NCBI GenBank assembly: GCA_038501195.1
Contig: JBBPUQ010000005.1
Span: 4,278,001 to 4,342,000, forward strand
Origin: Nemania diffusa
Taxonomy: Eukaryota > Ascomycota > Sordariomycetes > Xylariales > Xylariaceae
DNA: 64,000 nucleotides
Direction: 5' to 3'
Shown here piece by piece: positions 1 to 10,200 of the stretch (positions are counted from its first letter, which is position 1; the number at the start of each line of letters is the position of its first letter). The position numbers were made by a program, and so were the translations under genes. The notes below the pieces were generated by a model. It was not told the DNA's origin. It searched no databases and saw only the letters and a list, made by a program, of their open reading frames with translations.

Positions 1-1443
1 CCTCGGAATGAGTGCGTCGGTGGTGGCGGTGGCGATCGCGACCACGGTGCGCTTCTTCTCTCTCAATCTTGTTGCTTTGCATGTATTTCAGTCCGCCGGC
101 GACGGCAAGAGCAGCAGCACCCTTCTCAACAGTTAGTCCAAACAATTTTGCTTGGCGATGGGGGTGGGGTAAGTTGGGCTTCTTACGATAGCTAGGCCGG
201 TGGCAAGGCGACTGCGCGACTTGCTCCGACTACGATGGCGGTATCGGTCATCATACTCCTCGTCGTATTCATCATGTCTATCTTCGTAGGCACTCCTAGC
301 TCGACGAATAACTTCGGTGCCAAGTGCGCCCAAGGCAGCGCCTGCGAGGACCTTTCGTCCCTTGTGTTCCTTCTCGCCATCTCTGCCCCGGCGACTACCA
401 ACGAGAGCACCGAGACCAGCCCCAGCAAGTGCCCCCTCGGCAAGATGGCGCTTCTTATGATGGTCGGAGCTGGAGCTACGATCGCGCCGGATGACGGTCT
501 TCTTGATGTAATAATCCTCATCGTATGACTCCCTCTCGTAGGGCCTCTCTTCATGCCGTCGGTAATAGTCTTCATCTCGTCTTGGCTCGCGATTTTCACG
601 CAAGACAATGAACGCTGGATCGGAGCGTGGGATAATGACTGGTGCAGGGTGAGGTGCCTCGTTTATAATGACCTTCTGCTCGGGCATCTTTTGGCGCATG
701 ACTATGGGTGCTGGGGGAGGATCTGGTGCCGAATAGTATTCGACCTCCCTCCGATAGCGCTCAACCTCGCCAGCGTCGTGGGGGTCCCTGTCTTCAACGT
801 ATCGGCGTTCGATTCTGATGTCTCGGTCCTTATACTCGCGGGGTTCATCGTGATGGTGATGCTTGTCCTTATAAATATCCAGGCTCTTCTCTTTTACCTT
901 GACGTCGCCGTCTGAGTCTTGGCGAACAACGCGCTTTTCGAGGCGCAGATCAGTCTCATGATCATCCCAGGGGCGCCTGCGTTCCCAGTAGTGTTCTCGG
1001 CTAGGCGAAACGACATCTCTCGTCTCCTCGACGACGCGAGTCCGGGAGCGCCGCTCGGGGATGTAATAGTCGCGGTCCCTTTCGACTTCGCGCTCGTACT
1101 CGACGGTTCTGAGGCGATCGCCGTCGCCACGCAGGGAATCAGAGCCGCGCGATGGCGGCTCAAAGGCAGAGCGCGGGCGATCGGGATAGATGGTCTTTTC
1201 GGTGCGACGATCGACCTCTATGACTTCGGGGGCGGCGCGACCGACATGAGAGTGGGAGTATCTCGAGCGCCGATCGTCATCCTCTTCATAGCGCTCAACT
1301 CGCTCCAGACGGGTGCTGGCCCCGCCGGAGCTTCCACCAACCTTGTAGGTAGAAACAGTCTTGAATTGACGCTCATCATCGTCAGATGCTGGGCTGCGTT
1401 CTCGAGTGTAGCGAATATCGCGCTCTCGATAGATTTGAGCCAT
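1..1443 (-). CDS. DUF3824-type low-complexity fungal protein, 3' end beyond the window
   Basis: Exon 1 runs from the ATG at 1443 to 187 (419 codons). The first in-frame ATG gives the N-terminus MAQIYRERD; the open frame upstream of it has no ATG. The protein is very rich in Arg, Glu, Asp and Tyr. Near residues 333-383 it has a glycine-zipper segment (GALAGAGLGALVG, then VLAGAALGALG), the hallmark of Pfam DUF3824. A short intron (GTAAGA at 186 down to an AG at 122 or 125, with an upstream CTAAC) joins LATGLAI to GAAALAVAGGLKYMQ and then KIEREEAHRGR, the usual conserved C-terminal block of this family. The frame is still open at base 1, so the C-terminus is missing. Function is unknown. The charged N-terminal two thirds look disordered and the zipper may oligomerise or touch membranes (inference). 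Family assignment is firm; the intron end is ambiguous by 3 nt. Confidence 0.85.
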
Positions 1444-4400
1444 CTGGGGCGTATCACCACGCGCGGCACTGGTTGTACCAGGATATGCCTGGATATGGCT
1501 GGATGCGAATGCGCGGCGGTAACGACGTGACGTCACTTGGGAGTAATTACTTAGTTGAAGCAGCCGCCTAGATATGATGCTATAAACTATAAAAGTAGAA
1601 GTAGGCGGTTGCCGCTAGCAAAGTATAAAGTGCTATGCTGCTATGCTGATATATGGTTTACTGTGCCTGTCGCTGTGACGTTTAAATGAGGAGGAAAAAA
1701 AGTAGAATAGAGATGAGGGTTGGAAGGAGGAGCAGGAAAGTGGGAGGAGAGATGGGCTGACAGGCATGTTAGGAAGTAGGTATGGAGGTATAGGTATACT
1801 ACTGCGCACCTAACTTACCGGCAGCAAGAGGTCTCCATCTACATGTCTACTGGGCAGGTAGGTGCACGACGATGGGGCAGGTGGTGTATGCACATACATA
1901 GCGTCGCGCAGGACCTAGACAAGTCTGCTGCCAGTATCTGGTGGCAATACATAGAACCAGCAGCAGTTCCAGCTGTTTCTTACACCCAGGGCGTCGTCCA
2001 TGGCGAGGTACCTACTTAACCCGCATGCACCACATGCAGGTATGATGAGGGGTATTCTAGGTACCGGTGACCTTGTCGCATCTACCCGAGCAGGACCGCC
2101 TTGGTGGATTTTATGTCAGCGGACGAGTATCCAGTACAGCGCTAGACAGTTCAGTAATTCTCATAACGTCAACCTAGATTGAACCCCTCTATGACGGATG
2201 ATGTTGTACCAATTCATGCGATAGGATCCAGGCTCCCTCTTCTGACTAATATTGTTCTTTTTATTATTAGCACGGCTGGGTCGAGTGTCGAAGAAAGTGC
2301 TCTGTTAGAGAAATGGGCACTAATTTACTACAATGGTATTCTATAGCATAGTAGCGCACATGAGTGGTAGGATAGTCTGTACCAATCTACCAATCAAAGA
2401 TTAAACGTTGTTCGTAGCTTTTAGCGCTTGGGCACAATTCAAACATGCCTACTGTAGGTAACATTTCTGAAGCTGCGGGTTTCCGAGCTCTCCCCACCGC
2501 ACCGCCTTCGCACCTTAGGTAGGCATGACACAAGGCAGACAGACAGGTGGTGGATCACCTGCTCGACTTACGAGCCAAAAAAACTCTTGGGACCGGCTGA
2601 CCAACCTCCTAACCTAACCTACCAGGACGTACTATGTAAGTACACACAGACAAGACAGAATACATAACGTACGCACAAAGTGTCTTCTAGTTTGGGGGCT
2701 GTGTCGTCGGCGAAAAGCGAAGCGCGAAAAGAAAGAGAAGCACCCGCAACCACGATATCTGTGCCGACGCCCAATACCGACCTCCCCAATCAAGACCAGC
2801 CACAACTCAGCTTCGAACTTCAGTCGGTGCAGTCAGCGTTCTGCCGTTGGCCTCTAAGTGGCCGATGACGAATGGGCTGCAAACCAGCAAAATGTAAAAT
2901 ATCGCGGCCATTGTCTAAAGTGCATGCATAGGCTCCAGAGTCACCACTTCTATTGCGACATAGGTCATCGTTATGATGCTCTAGTAATAACGGTATTCTA
3001 GAAACTATATGTCCACTGTTCGAAACTTGGTTTTTTTCCAGATGAAATGGTGATGATCCACCGACTAGAAGTTAGTGCGTAGTTAAATTCTTGGTCATGG
3101 TCACTGACGCGCTCGGTATAGAACACTAAACATGCGCTAGGTGGAGTATCTAGCCCGTGTTGGAACCGGTGGTACAGAATATCGCCCTAGTGCACCCGAG
3201 ATATACGGGCAACTATACCTAGTGGGGCCTTGGTTTCCCTACAAAATTCTTCTGGACCCAGTGTCTGTCTTCATACCCCTGCCCTAGCGGCCTTCTGTCG
3301 TTTGCCGGGAAACCGGCGCAGGTCAACGATGTCAAGCATTAGCTCACAGCAGCTGCTCGCTAATATGAATCACCGTCAGACAGTCATCGACGTACAGCAG
3401 ATGCAGTCATCAATATACAACGATAATTAAGGCCTTGTGTTGCTCAGATGAAGGCACTCATTCTCACTCATTGGCATAGCCTGTAGGGCCTGAAAATATA
3501 GAATTGAAGTTTGATAGTACACATAAGTATGTATATATCGATTTGAGCCCCCCATGCAACATCGGCATTACCGCCGGTGGTGGCGACTCAGCTGTGTCTT
3601 CTTTCTTACATACATAGTCCTAGCTTTCTCGCCGCCGCTTAACGAGCTCAGCCTCATGATCTTAGCCTGACGACAAGCAATGCCTCCACCCCCTATATAC
3701 CGACTTTCGTATGCGTACTGTATTTTGCCTCAGGCAATATTTCGAACTTGATACTACTTATGTGATATGGATTTTAGCTATTCGTGTGATGGCTTTATAC
3801 GAATACGTACTATACTAGAAGCCTATTCATCATTGACATAAAAATGGTGGCTCTAGTTAGGTCGTCACCGATTCCTGTCTGTGTCGTCATTCGTTTATAC
3901 GATTTGATGATAAGCTCATGCATGCTACGTGTTGACGATGCCACCTTGCTCTCATCTTACAGCCTCCCAACATACAATCTGCCAAGCACATATTGTTACA
4001 CGGTATCCCCTTGTGTGAAGCTATCATGATGTATAACAAATGAATCCGAGAAAATCTTCTTGATATGACTCAGACACCTGCATAGAAGTCGAATCGTTTA
4101 TCATCATCCTGCAGCCTGATAAGGAGATGATGTCGTGTTTATTCACTGCCAACTGCTCGATCTACTATCTATGCTAGACTCACCCTGGACACAATATCGA
4201 GAGACTAGTCAGCAAGCCTAAGGTCGGTAGTTAACTAATTTGGCTTCAGTCTCCCGATAGGGAACCACATTCATACACTCAATATATAAATGAAAAAAAA
4301 GCCTTAAGTATTTGTTATTGAGGTGGTCTCAACATGTAACGAAGACCTACCTACATGTTCACGGTTCTGAAGCTAGAAAATATCTAGACTATGTTTAGGA

Positions 4401-4771
4401 ACCACGGCAGCTCCCGCAACTTTATTATACTATCTCGTCACTAATCTCGTAACACTGATTCTTTAACAAGCAAGTGACAGAATATTGACGTCCTATATCC
4501 TCTTAACTATGCTAAGAAAAGTTTGTGCGTTTAATCTTACGAGGAAGCATGGAACAACTGGCTTAGACAAGCCGGAAATGAAGTTCATCTATGGAATATG
4601 GGTGATGTCGGCCATGAATAAAGAGCGGCGTAGAGTCCCATCTTTGGATCTCGATTCATCAGATTCATCAGGCTCATCAGATCCATATCTGAGGTTTCTG
4701 GGACAAGGAAAAACGCGCCATCTTTGGCTTACTCTCGCTTATCTTGTGTCACGATATCATAAGTGCACAGC
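1444..4771. other. Intergenic, divergent promoter region (3.3 kb)
   Basis: This lies between the divergent starts of the DUF3824 gene and the secreted-protein gene. It holds only short unsupported ORFs. The DUF3824-proximal part (1530-2100) has purine-rich stretches and TAGGTA motifs; 2900-4770 looks more AT-rich. Apart from the CRE site I see no recognisable gene, RNA or transposon. Confidence 0.6.
1528..1535. promoter_or_regulatory. Perfect CRE/ATF palindrome TGACGTCA
   Basis: The 8-bp palindrome TGACGTCA lies about 85 bp upstream of the predicted ATG (1443) of the DUF3824 gene. This is the consensus for CREB/ATF-type bZIP factors (AtfA/Atf1 stress regulators, also Hac1-like factors). The match is exact and well placed for a fungal core promoter. 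Binding and function are inferred. Confidence 0.45.
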
Positions 4772-6574
4772 ATGAAGGCCACCCTCGCTCTCGTCTTCCT
4801 GGGGCTCTGCGCCGCAGCGCCGCTCCAGCAACGCCAAGACGACCCAGACGCTCCTTTCATAACCGCTGCGCCAGCAGAACGACTGAAACCGCGCCATGTT
4901 GTGCCACCGGGCAGACCGGGTCTCCTACCTGGCGGTATGTCTGACCACTTTTCCTATACAGAAGTTCGGACATTTAACTAACACGGCTTTTGCTTATAGG
5001 GGTTCGGCTGCCTCCCTTTATACAGCAAGGCGGCCCCATGGGCGGCCCCGGAGGTGATCCGGGTGCCGCTCCGGGTGCCCCGACACCAGTGCCGGGAGGG
5101 GGACAGCGTGAGTTTTAATTATTGTTCCCTCGATCGCGTCGCTAGGTGCTCCGTGAAGCAACTGACAATTTTATAAAGAACCTCCAGTAGGCGGCTCGGG
5201 AGCACCGCCAGAACCTACTCCGGCGCCATCGCCAGCACCGGCACCAGAACCGGCGCCTGCGCCGGAACCTACACCGTCGTTAGGACCCGCACCACCAGCA
5301 GAACCGGCTCCATCACAGGAGCCGGCTCCAACCCCAGAACCAGCTCCCGCTCCAGAGCCCGCACCAACTCCAGAACCCGCATCAGCTCCAGAGCCTGCAC
5401 CAACTCCGGAGCCTGCGCCGGCCCCAGAGCCTGCGCCATCGCCAGAGCCTGCGCCGGAACCAGCACCATCACCATCACCAGAGCCTGCTCCGTCACCAGA
5501 GCCAGCACCAGAACCGGAACCGGCTCCAACTCCAGAACCCGCACCAACTCCAGAGCCAGCGCCAACTCCGGAACCAGCGCCTGAACCAGCTCCAGCTCCG
5601 TCGCCAGAGCCTGCACCGTCGCCAGAGCCAGCTCCAACTCCAGAACCAGCTCCAGAACCAGCTCCAGAACCAGAGCCTGCGCCCACCCCAGAGCCTGCAC
5701 CAGCCCCAGAGCCTGCTCCGTCGCCAGAACCCGCGCCATCACCAGAACCTGCACCGGAACCCGCACCAACTCCAGAACCCGCGCCATCGCCAGAGCCAGC
5801 TCCGGCTCCAGAGCCAGCTCCAGAACCAGCGCCCGAACCCGCACCATCGCCAGAGCCCGCGCCTCCCCCGGCGCCCACACCCGACCCCGGAAGTCCAGGT
5901 ATTGCATCCCGTGGGTGTCTTCAACCGCACCCTCACGACCCATTTCCATAGCTAACAACCCCCTCACCCTGATAGACTTTGGTCCTCCCGGCCTCCCCTG
6001 CCCCCCATTCGGCGGCCCACCGTTCGCACCACCCTTCCTTGGTGGTGGCGGACCCCCTTCCCCGGCGGTGGCGGACCACCTTTCCTCGGTGGTGGCGGCG
6101 GACCATCCCCCTTCCTAGGAGGAGGTGGCCCACCCTTCCTAGGCGGCGGCATAGGCGGCCCCCCGTTCCTAGGTGGCCACGCAGCAGCCCCGGGCGGCGC
6201 ACCCCGTAAGTCGCTCATCTCCTTCTCGACTCCGCATTCTAACTAACAATGATACCTAGTGCCTCCCCTACAGCTAGATGACCCGGCACGTAAGTCCCCC
6301 TACCTTCATCCACCCGAATCATGATATAGCAATTAACCCATCCGCAGCGCCCCCGCCATTCGGTGGTGCACCACCTCCTCCTCCTCCCCCACCGCCGCCG
6401 CCTCCGTTCCCATCGCCTCCCCCTCCCCCTCCGGAGCAAGGCCCGCCTCCGCCCGACGACCCGTCTGCGCCGCGCCCGCGCCCGCCCCCGGGGTTCCCAC
6501 CGCGTCCTCCGCCGGTGCTGCCCTTCCCCCCTCCACGGGGCCCCCTGCCGGTTCCACCGCGTCCAATCGGATGA
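4772..6574 (+). CDS. Secreted proline-rich repeat protein, six exons, apparent 1-bp frameshift
   Basis: Predicted exons are 4772-4934, 5000-5107, 5179-5898, 5976-6205, 6260-6289 and 6348-6574. Start MKATLALVFLGLCAAAP is a clear signal peptide (cleavage near residue 16), so the ATG at 4772 is chosen over 4763. Exon 2 is Gly/Pro rich. Exon 3 encodes about 230 residues of PEPAP/PTPEPAP/PSPEPAP repeats. Exon 4 encodes FLGGGGPP-type repeats, and exon 6 is nearly pure polyproline ending at TGA 6574. Every intron is phase 1. Exon 4 is one base short: frame is lost at the C run 6053-6057 and a stop follows at 6116-6118. Restoring one base gives 492 residues; as written the product stops at 377. It is probably a cell-wall or extracellular polyproline-II protein (inference); I recognise no catalytic domain. 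It converges with the giant gene downstream. Confidence 0.7.
5185..5880 (+). repeat. Degenerate Pro-Glu-Pro-Ala coding repeat
   Basis: Imperfect units of 12-18 bp encode PEPA followed by PA, PT, PS or EP pairs through almost all of exon 3 of the secreted-protein gene. Because stops are rare in this composition, the opposite strand is also open for 235 and 232 codons in two frames; those are shadows. Confidence 0.9.
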
Positions 6575-7279
6575 GCGCTGCACCTTTGACCTCGCCGCCG
6601 GTTCCTCCGCTCCGCAGACAGCATACCTAGCTGAGATCGACTATTTAATTGGGATCCGGAAGTGACGATCTGCAGGCCGAGCAATCTATCCGTTTGCATA
6701 AGGGGAGGAGGGTACAGGGTGTTTAGTATATTTCACAGTCAGTGTTTTAATTCGTGTAATAAGGGGTAGTTTAGGTAATAGCACTTGCGCAACTAGGTAG
6801 TCGCCGACTTAATATTATCGGGTGTCACAAGGTGTGCAAGTTCAAAACGTGCTAAATTGTTTCGTCAATGAAGGAGCAAGTGTCCAAAGAATGCCATGGT
6901 AGACGCTTCGTAATTATTCGTTATCTGATACATGAAAGTCGTTGAGCAAAAGAAAGAGGCCATACGACAATAACCAAAACAAACTTTCGTGATTCGTTTC
7001 TCATACAAGTAAGAACAGAATAGAAGGGAAGAAGAAGGGGAAGGACAGAAGAAGAAAAGTAATACCCCAATCGTCACAAAATCTAACTGCGAAAGGAAGA
7101 AAATATTAAAAAGTAGCTCCACGTAGCAACAGTATCTCCCTCGTCGTATCGTCAAATTATCCTGTCAAGTCGGCCTCATCCCCTTCGTTCATTATGTTTC
7201 TTTCTCGCATGTTCGATCTCTCTCTAGATCGCATATTTCTATCCATCTACACCCTTAGTCCCTACTCCAAACATCTACC
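6575..7279. other. Convergent 3' intergenic region
   Basis: This 705-bp spacer lies between the stop codons of the secreted-protein gene (+) and the giant repeat-protein gene (-). It probably holds both 3' UTRs. AT content rises after about 6700. I see no gene. Confidence 0.6.
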
Positions 7280-10200
7280 CTACGTAAAGAGCTTCTTGAA
7301 GACACCCCGCAGACCACCTGAGCCTGCCTCCCGCTTCTTCTTCTCGGCATCGCGCACCCGCTGGCGCTCCTCGCGTCGCGACCCGTGGCGATGGGGCTCA
7401 TCGTGCGCGTCGGCGGAGCGCAGCTTGTGCGAGGACGGCGAGGGCTGCCCGTCGCTGTCAGCCCTAGACCGCCCCGAGACGCGGCCTTCGCTGTCGCCCA
7501 TAGATCGCGAGGATATATTGGGATTATCGTCTACTGCGAAGCGCGCGGATTTTTTGGGTGCATCATCGACTTTCGTCCGCGATAATCGTTCTCTATCCCG
7601 CTCCCTATCCCGATCACGCTCACGCTCACGCTCTCGCTCCCGCTCTCGCTCCTGTTCGCGATTACGTTCTCGTTCGCGTTCGCGTTCCCGTTCCCGTTCA
7701 CGCTCATGTTCCTTATTACGTTCCCGTTCGCGCTCCCGTTCTCGTTCTCGTTCGCGGTCTCGGTCGCGGTCGCGGTCGCGGTCTCGGTCACGCTCACGCT
7801 CACGCTCACGTTCCCGGTGTCGTCTTGATGAGTCTTCCCGGGGCTCGTCGTGGTGTCGCGAGCTTCTTGGCCGTGGTGGGTCGCCCGCCTCTCGGTGCGA
7901 CCGGGAGTGTGACTTCGACGCTGGCGGGCTAGAACGCTTAATCTCAGGCTTAATCTCGACGCGGGCCCCGGCCAACGTGCTTTTGGCACTCCTAAAATCG
8001 AAGAACCTTTTGCTTGAAACAGGCGAGTGATCTTCCTTTATCTCTACGTGCCGCTCCGGGTGCGAATTACCTGGCCGCTTCGAGCTGCGCGGGGAGTGTC
8101 GGTCATCGGGAGAAGGGGTAGTCTCGGCTTCTTTCCCCTTATCTTCTCGTTCCCGGTCTCTATCGAGTTCGCGTTCGAGTTCGCGCCGTTCGTGCCGAGC
8201 CCGGCGCTCTTCTTTACGCTTGTCATGCGCGGCTTGTTCTTCGGGGGTGCGCCGTCGGTGGTGTGAGGAACCGTGCTCGCCTTCGTGACCGCTGTCGTGT
8301 CGACGAGATTCACCCTTATCGTGTCGCGAAGACATAGATCGATCCGAGGCTGTCCTAAGGGATGGGTTGCTGTCATCTTTGCTTCTGTGGTGACGACGGT
8401 GGCGGTGTTCGTCGCCGCTAATGCTGTCCTTGGATCGCGAAGAGTGGTGCCCGGATCGATGGGATCGATGTTGGCGGTAGTGTCGGTCTCTACCTTCATC
8501 ATCTGTCGAAAGGTCAGCAACAGTCGGTGAAAAGTCATTCTCGTCAACGCTGTGTTCTGCTGATATCCCTGATGATGTAACATCGGAAGACACCTGAACC
8601 GGTCCCTGAGTAGCGCTCCATGCTTCTATAAAGTTATTGTTAAATCGGCTGTCGCCCTGATGGAAACTTGGTGGATGGCTGAGCCACTGCGCAGTAGCGT
8701 AGATAATAACTGCTGTCGCCACAGCTTCCTCTGCATCTTTAAAGTACTTCTCTCGCTTCTCTCTGAGGCTTCTCGCTCTCCCCAAAGCTTTAACTTGAGG
8801 ATCGCCGAGCTCGGGCAAGACGATAGCCGGTGTGGTGGACCGTGGTTCCCCAGAAAATTTGGGAAATGGAGTGCCATGTAGAAGCTCTTCGTCTGTCTGC
8901 GTACCTGAATGCACTAGAATTGGTCGTAGACGCCTGCTGCTTCTGGGTGGAATCGGCCTTCTTTCATAATAATTAGGGTCCTCGGCTTGATCTAACCCTG
9001 AATGTATCGGTTCAGAATACTCGAATATACTTGAAGTCGTAGATTCGGGCTGAAAATTTCGGTCCCTAGGATCTTCATTGGTTGATGCCTCGGCCCTTGC
9101 CAACAACAGCTGCCTATGTGACCCAGACCCAACACGCTCAGTAGCTGATATGGGTACAACTGGTAGCTCTCTGAGAAATTCACTATTTTCCGAGAGACTG
9201 TTTGATCTCGATCTTCGAATCTCTTGAGAGGACGTCACATCTGTGTGATCCTCATCTTTAGGGGTAGAACTGTGAACAAGCAATGCACCACTAGTGGTAA
9301 CAGCAGCGGCCCTAGCTGCAGAGGTGGAATTGTCCACAAAATAATTTTCAGCTGCTGGATCAGACGCACTTTCGAGATCAAGATCTGAGGCGCCTATATG
9401 TTCTGACGCCTGGTCTTGGACTTGCGCAGCAGCGAGAGCTTTAGTAGGGGCAAAGGCGACGTCAATAGTGCCTAGACGGTCGTCATCTAGCAGGGGCTCG
9501 AAGTGCATCTGTTCGGATTTGTCTCTCGAGCTTGAGCGAGTAAATGGCCAGTTAGGCTCATATTGTCGATGACTTTGCTCTGCCCTCGTTTCACCCCGAG
9601 CTACGCTAAGGCCTCGACTGAGATGACTGATACCATGCCTTTGAATCTCGCCTGGAGCTTTTATCCCTTCAGATTCATCATCGGAATAAAGCTCATCGGC
9701 TTCGCGAGAGCTATAAAAAGCAGGACGCTCGGAAGTAAACCCGGTGTAGTCAAATATGTAGGGAAGTTGCTGGGTTTCTCCTTCGGTGTCGCCATATTCT
9801 TCCTCTGAAATGGTTGACCAGCCTCGTGACTCGTTTTCGGCAACTAGTAGAGTTTCGTCCAGAGTTTGTCCAGATAGTCCAAAAGATCTATTATCCTGCC
9901 CTGGATCTGTAGACTCTATTATTTCTTGAGGAACAGCCTCAAGGGGAACCTCTTTTGAGAATGATACTATAGGCCCGTTAGGGGCGAAAGAATGAGTCTG
10001 CTTAGAGTAACCTATAGAAGCCGCTGCAGGCGATCTTTTGACGACGAACTCATCATCGGAGCTTTCTGAAATACTATCGAAATAGTCTAGCTGTCGTGAG
10101 GGTTTCCCTACGTTTATAGAATCGAAGGGCTGCCCTCTGTGAGCGCCCTCACCATCCGGAGGTCTGAGCGGCGCAACATCCGGTGTCCATGCTTTCGGAT

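Noticed and set aside
5171..5967. Two long - strand reading frames (235 and 232 codons; Gly-Ala-Gly-Ser-rich and Leu/Val/Ala-rich)
   Set aside because: They are antisense to the PEPA repeat exon; the biased repeat simply lacks stops on both strands.
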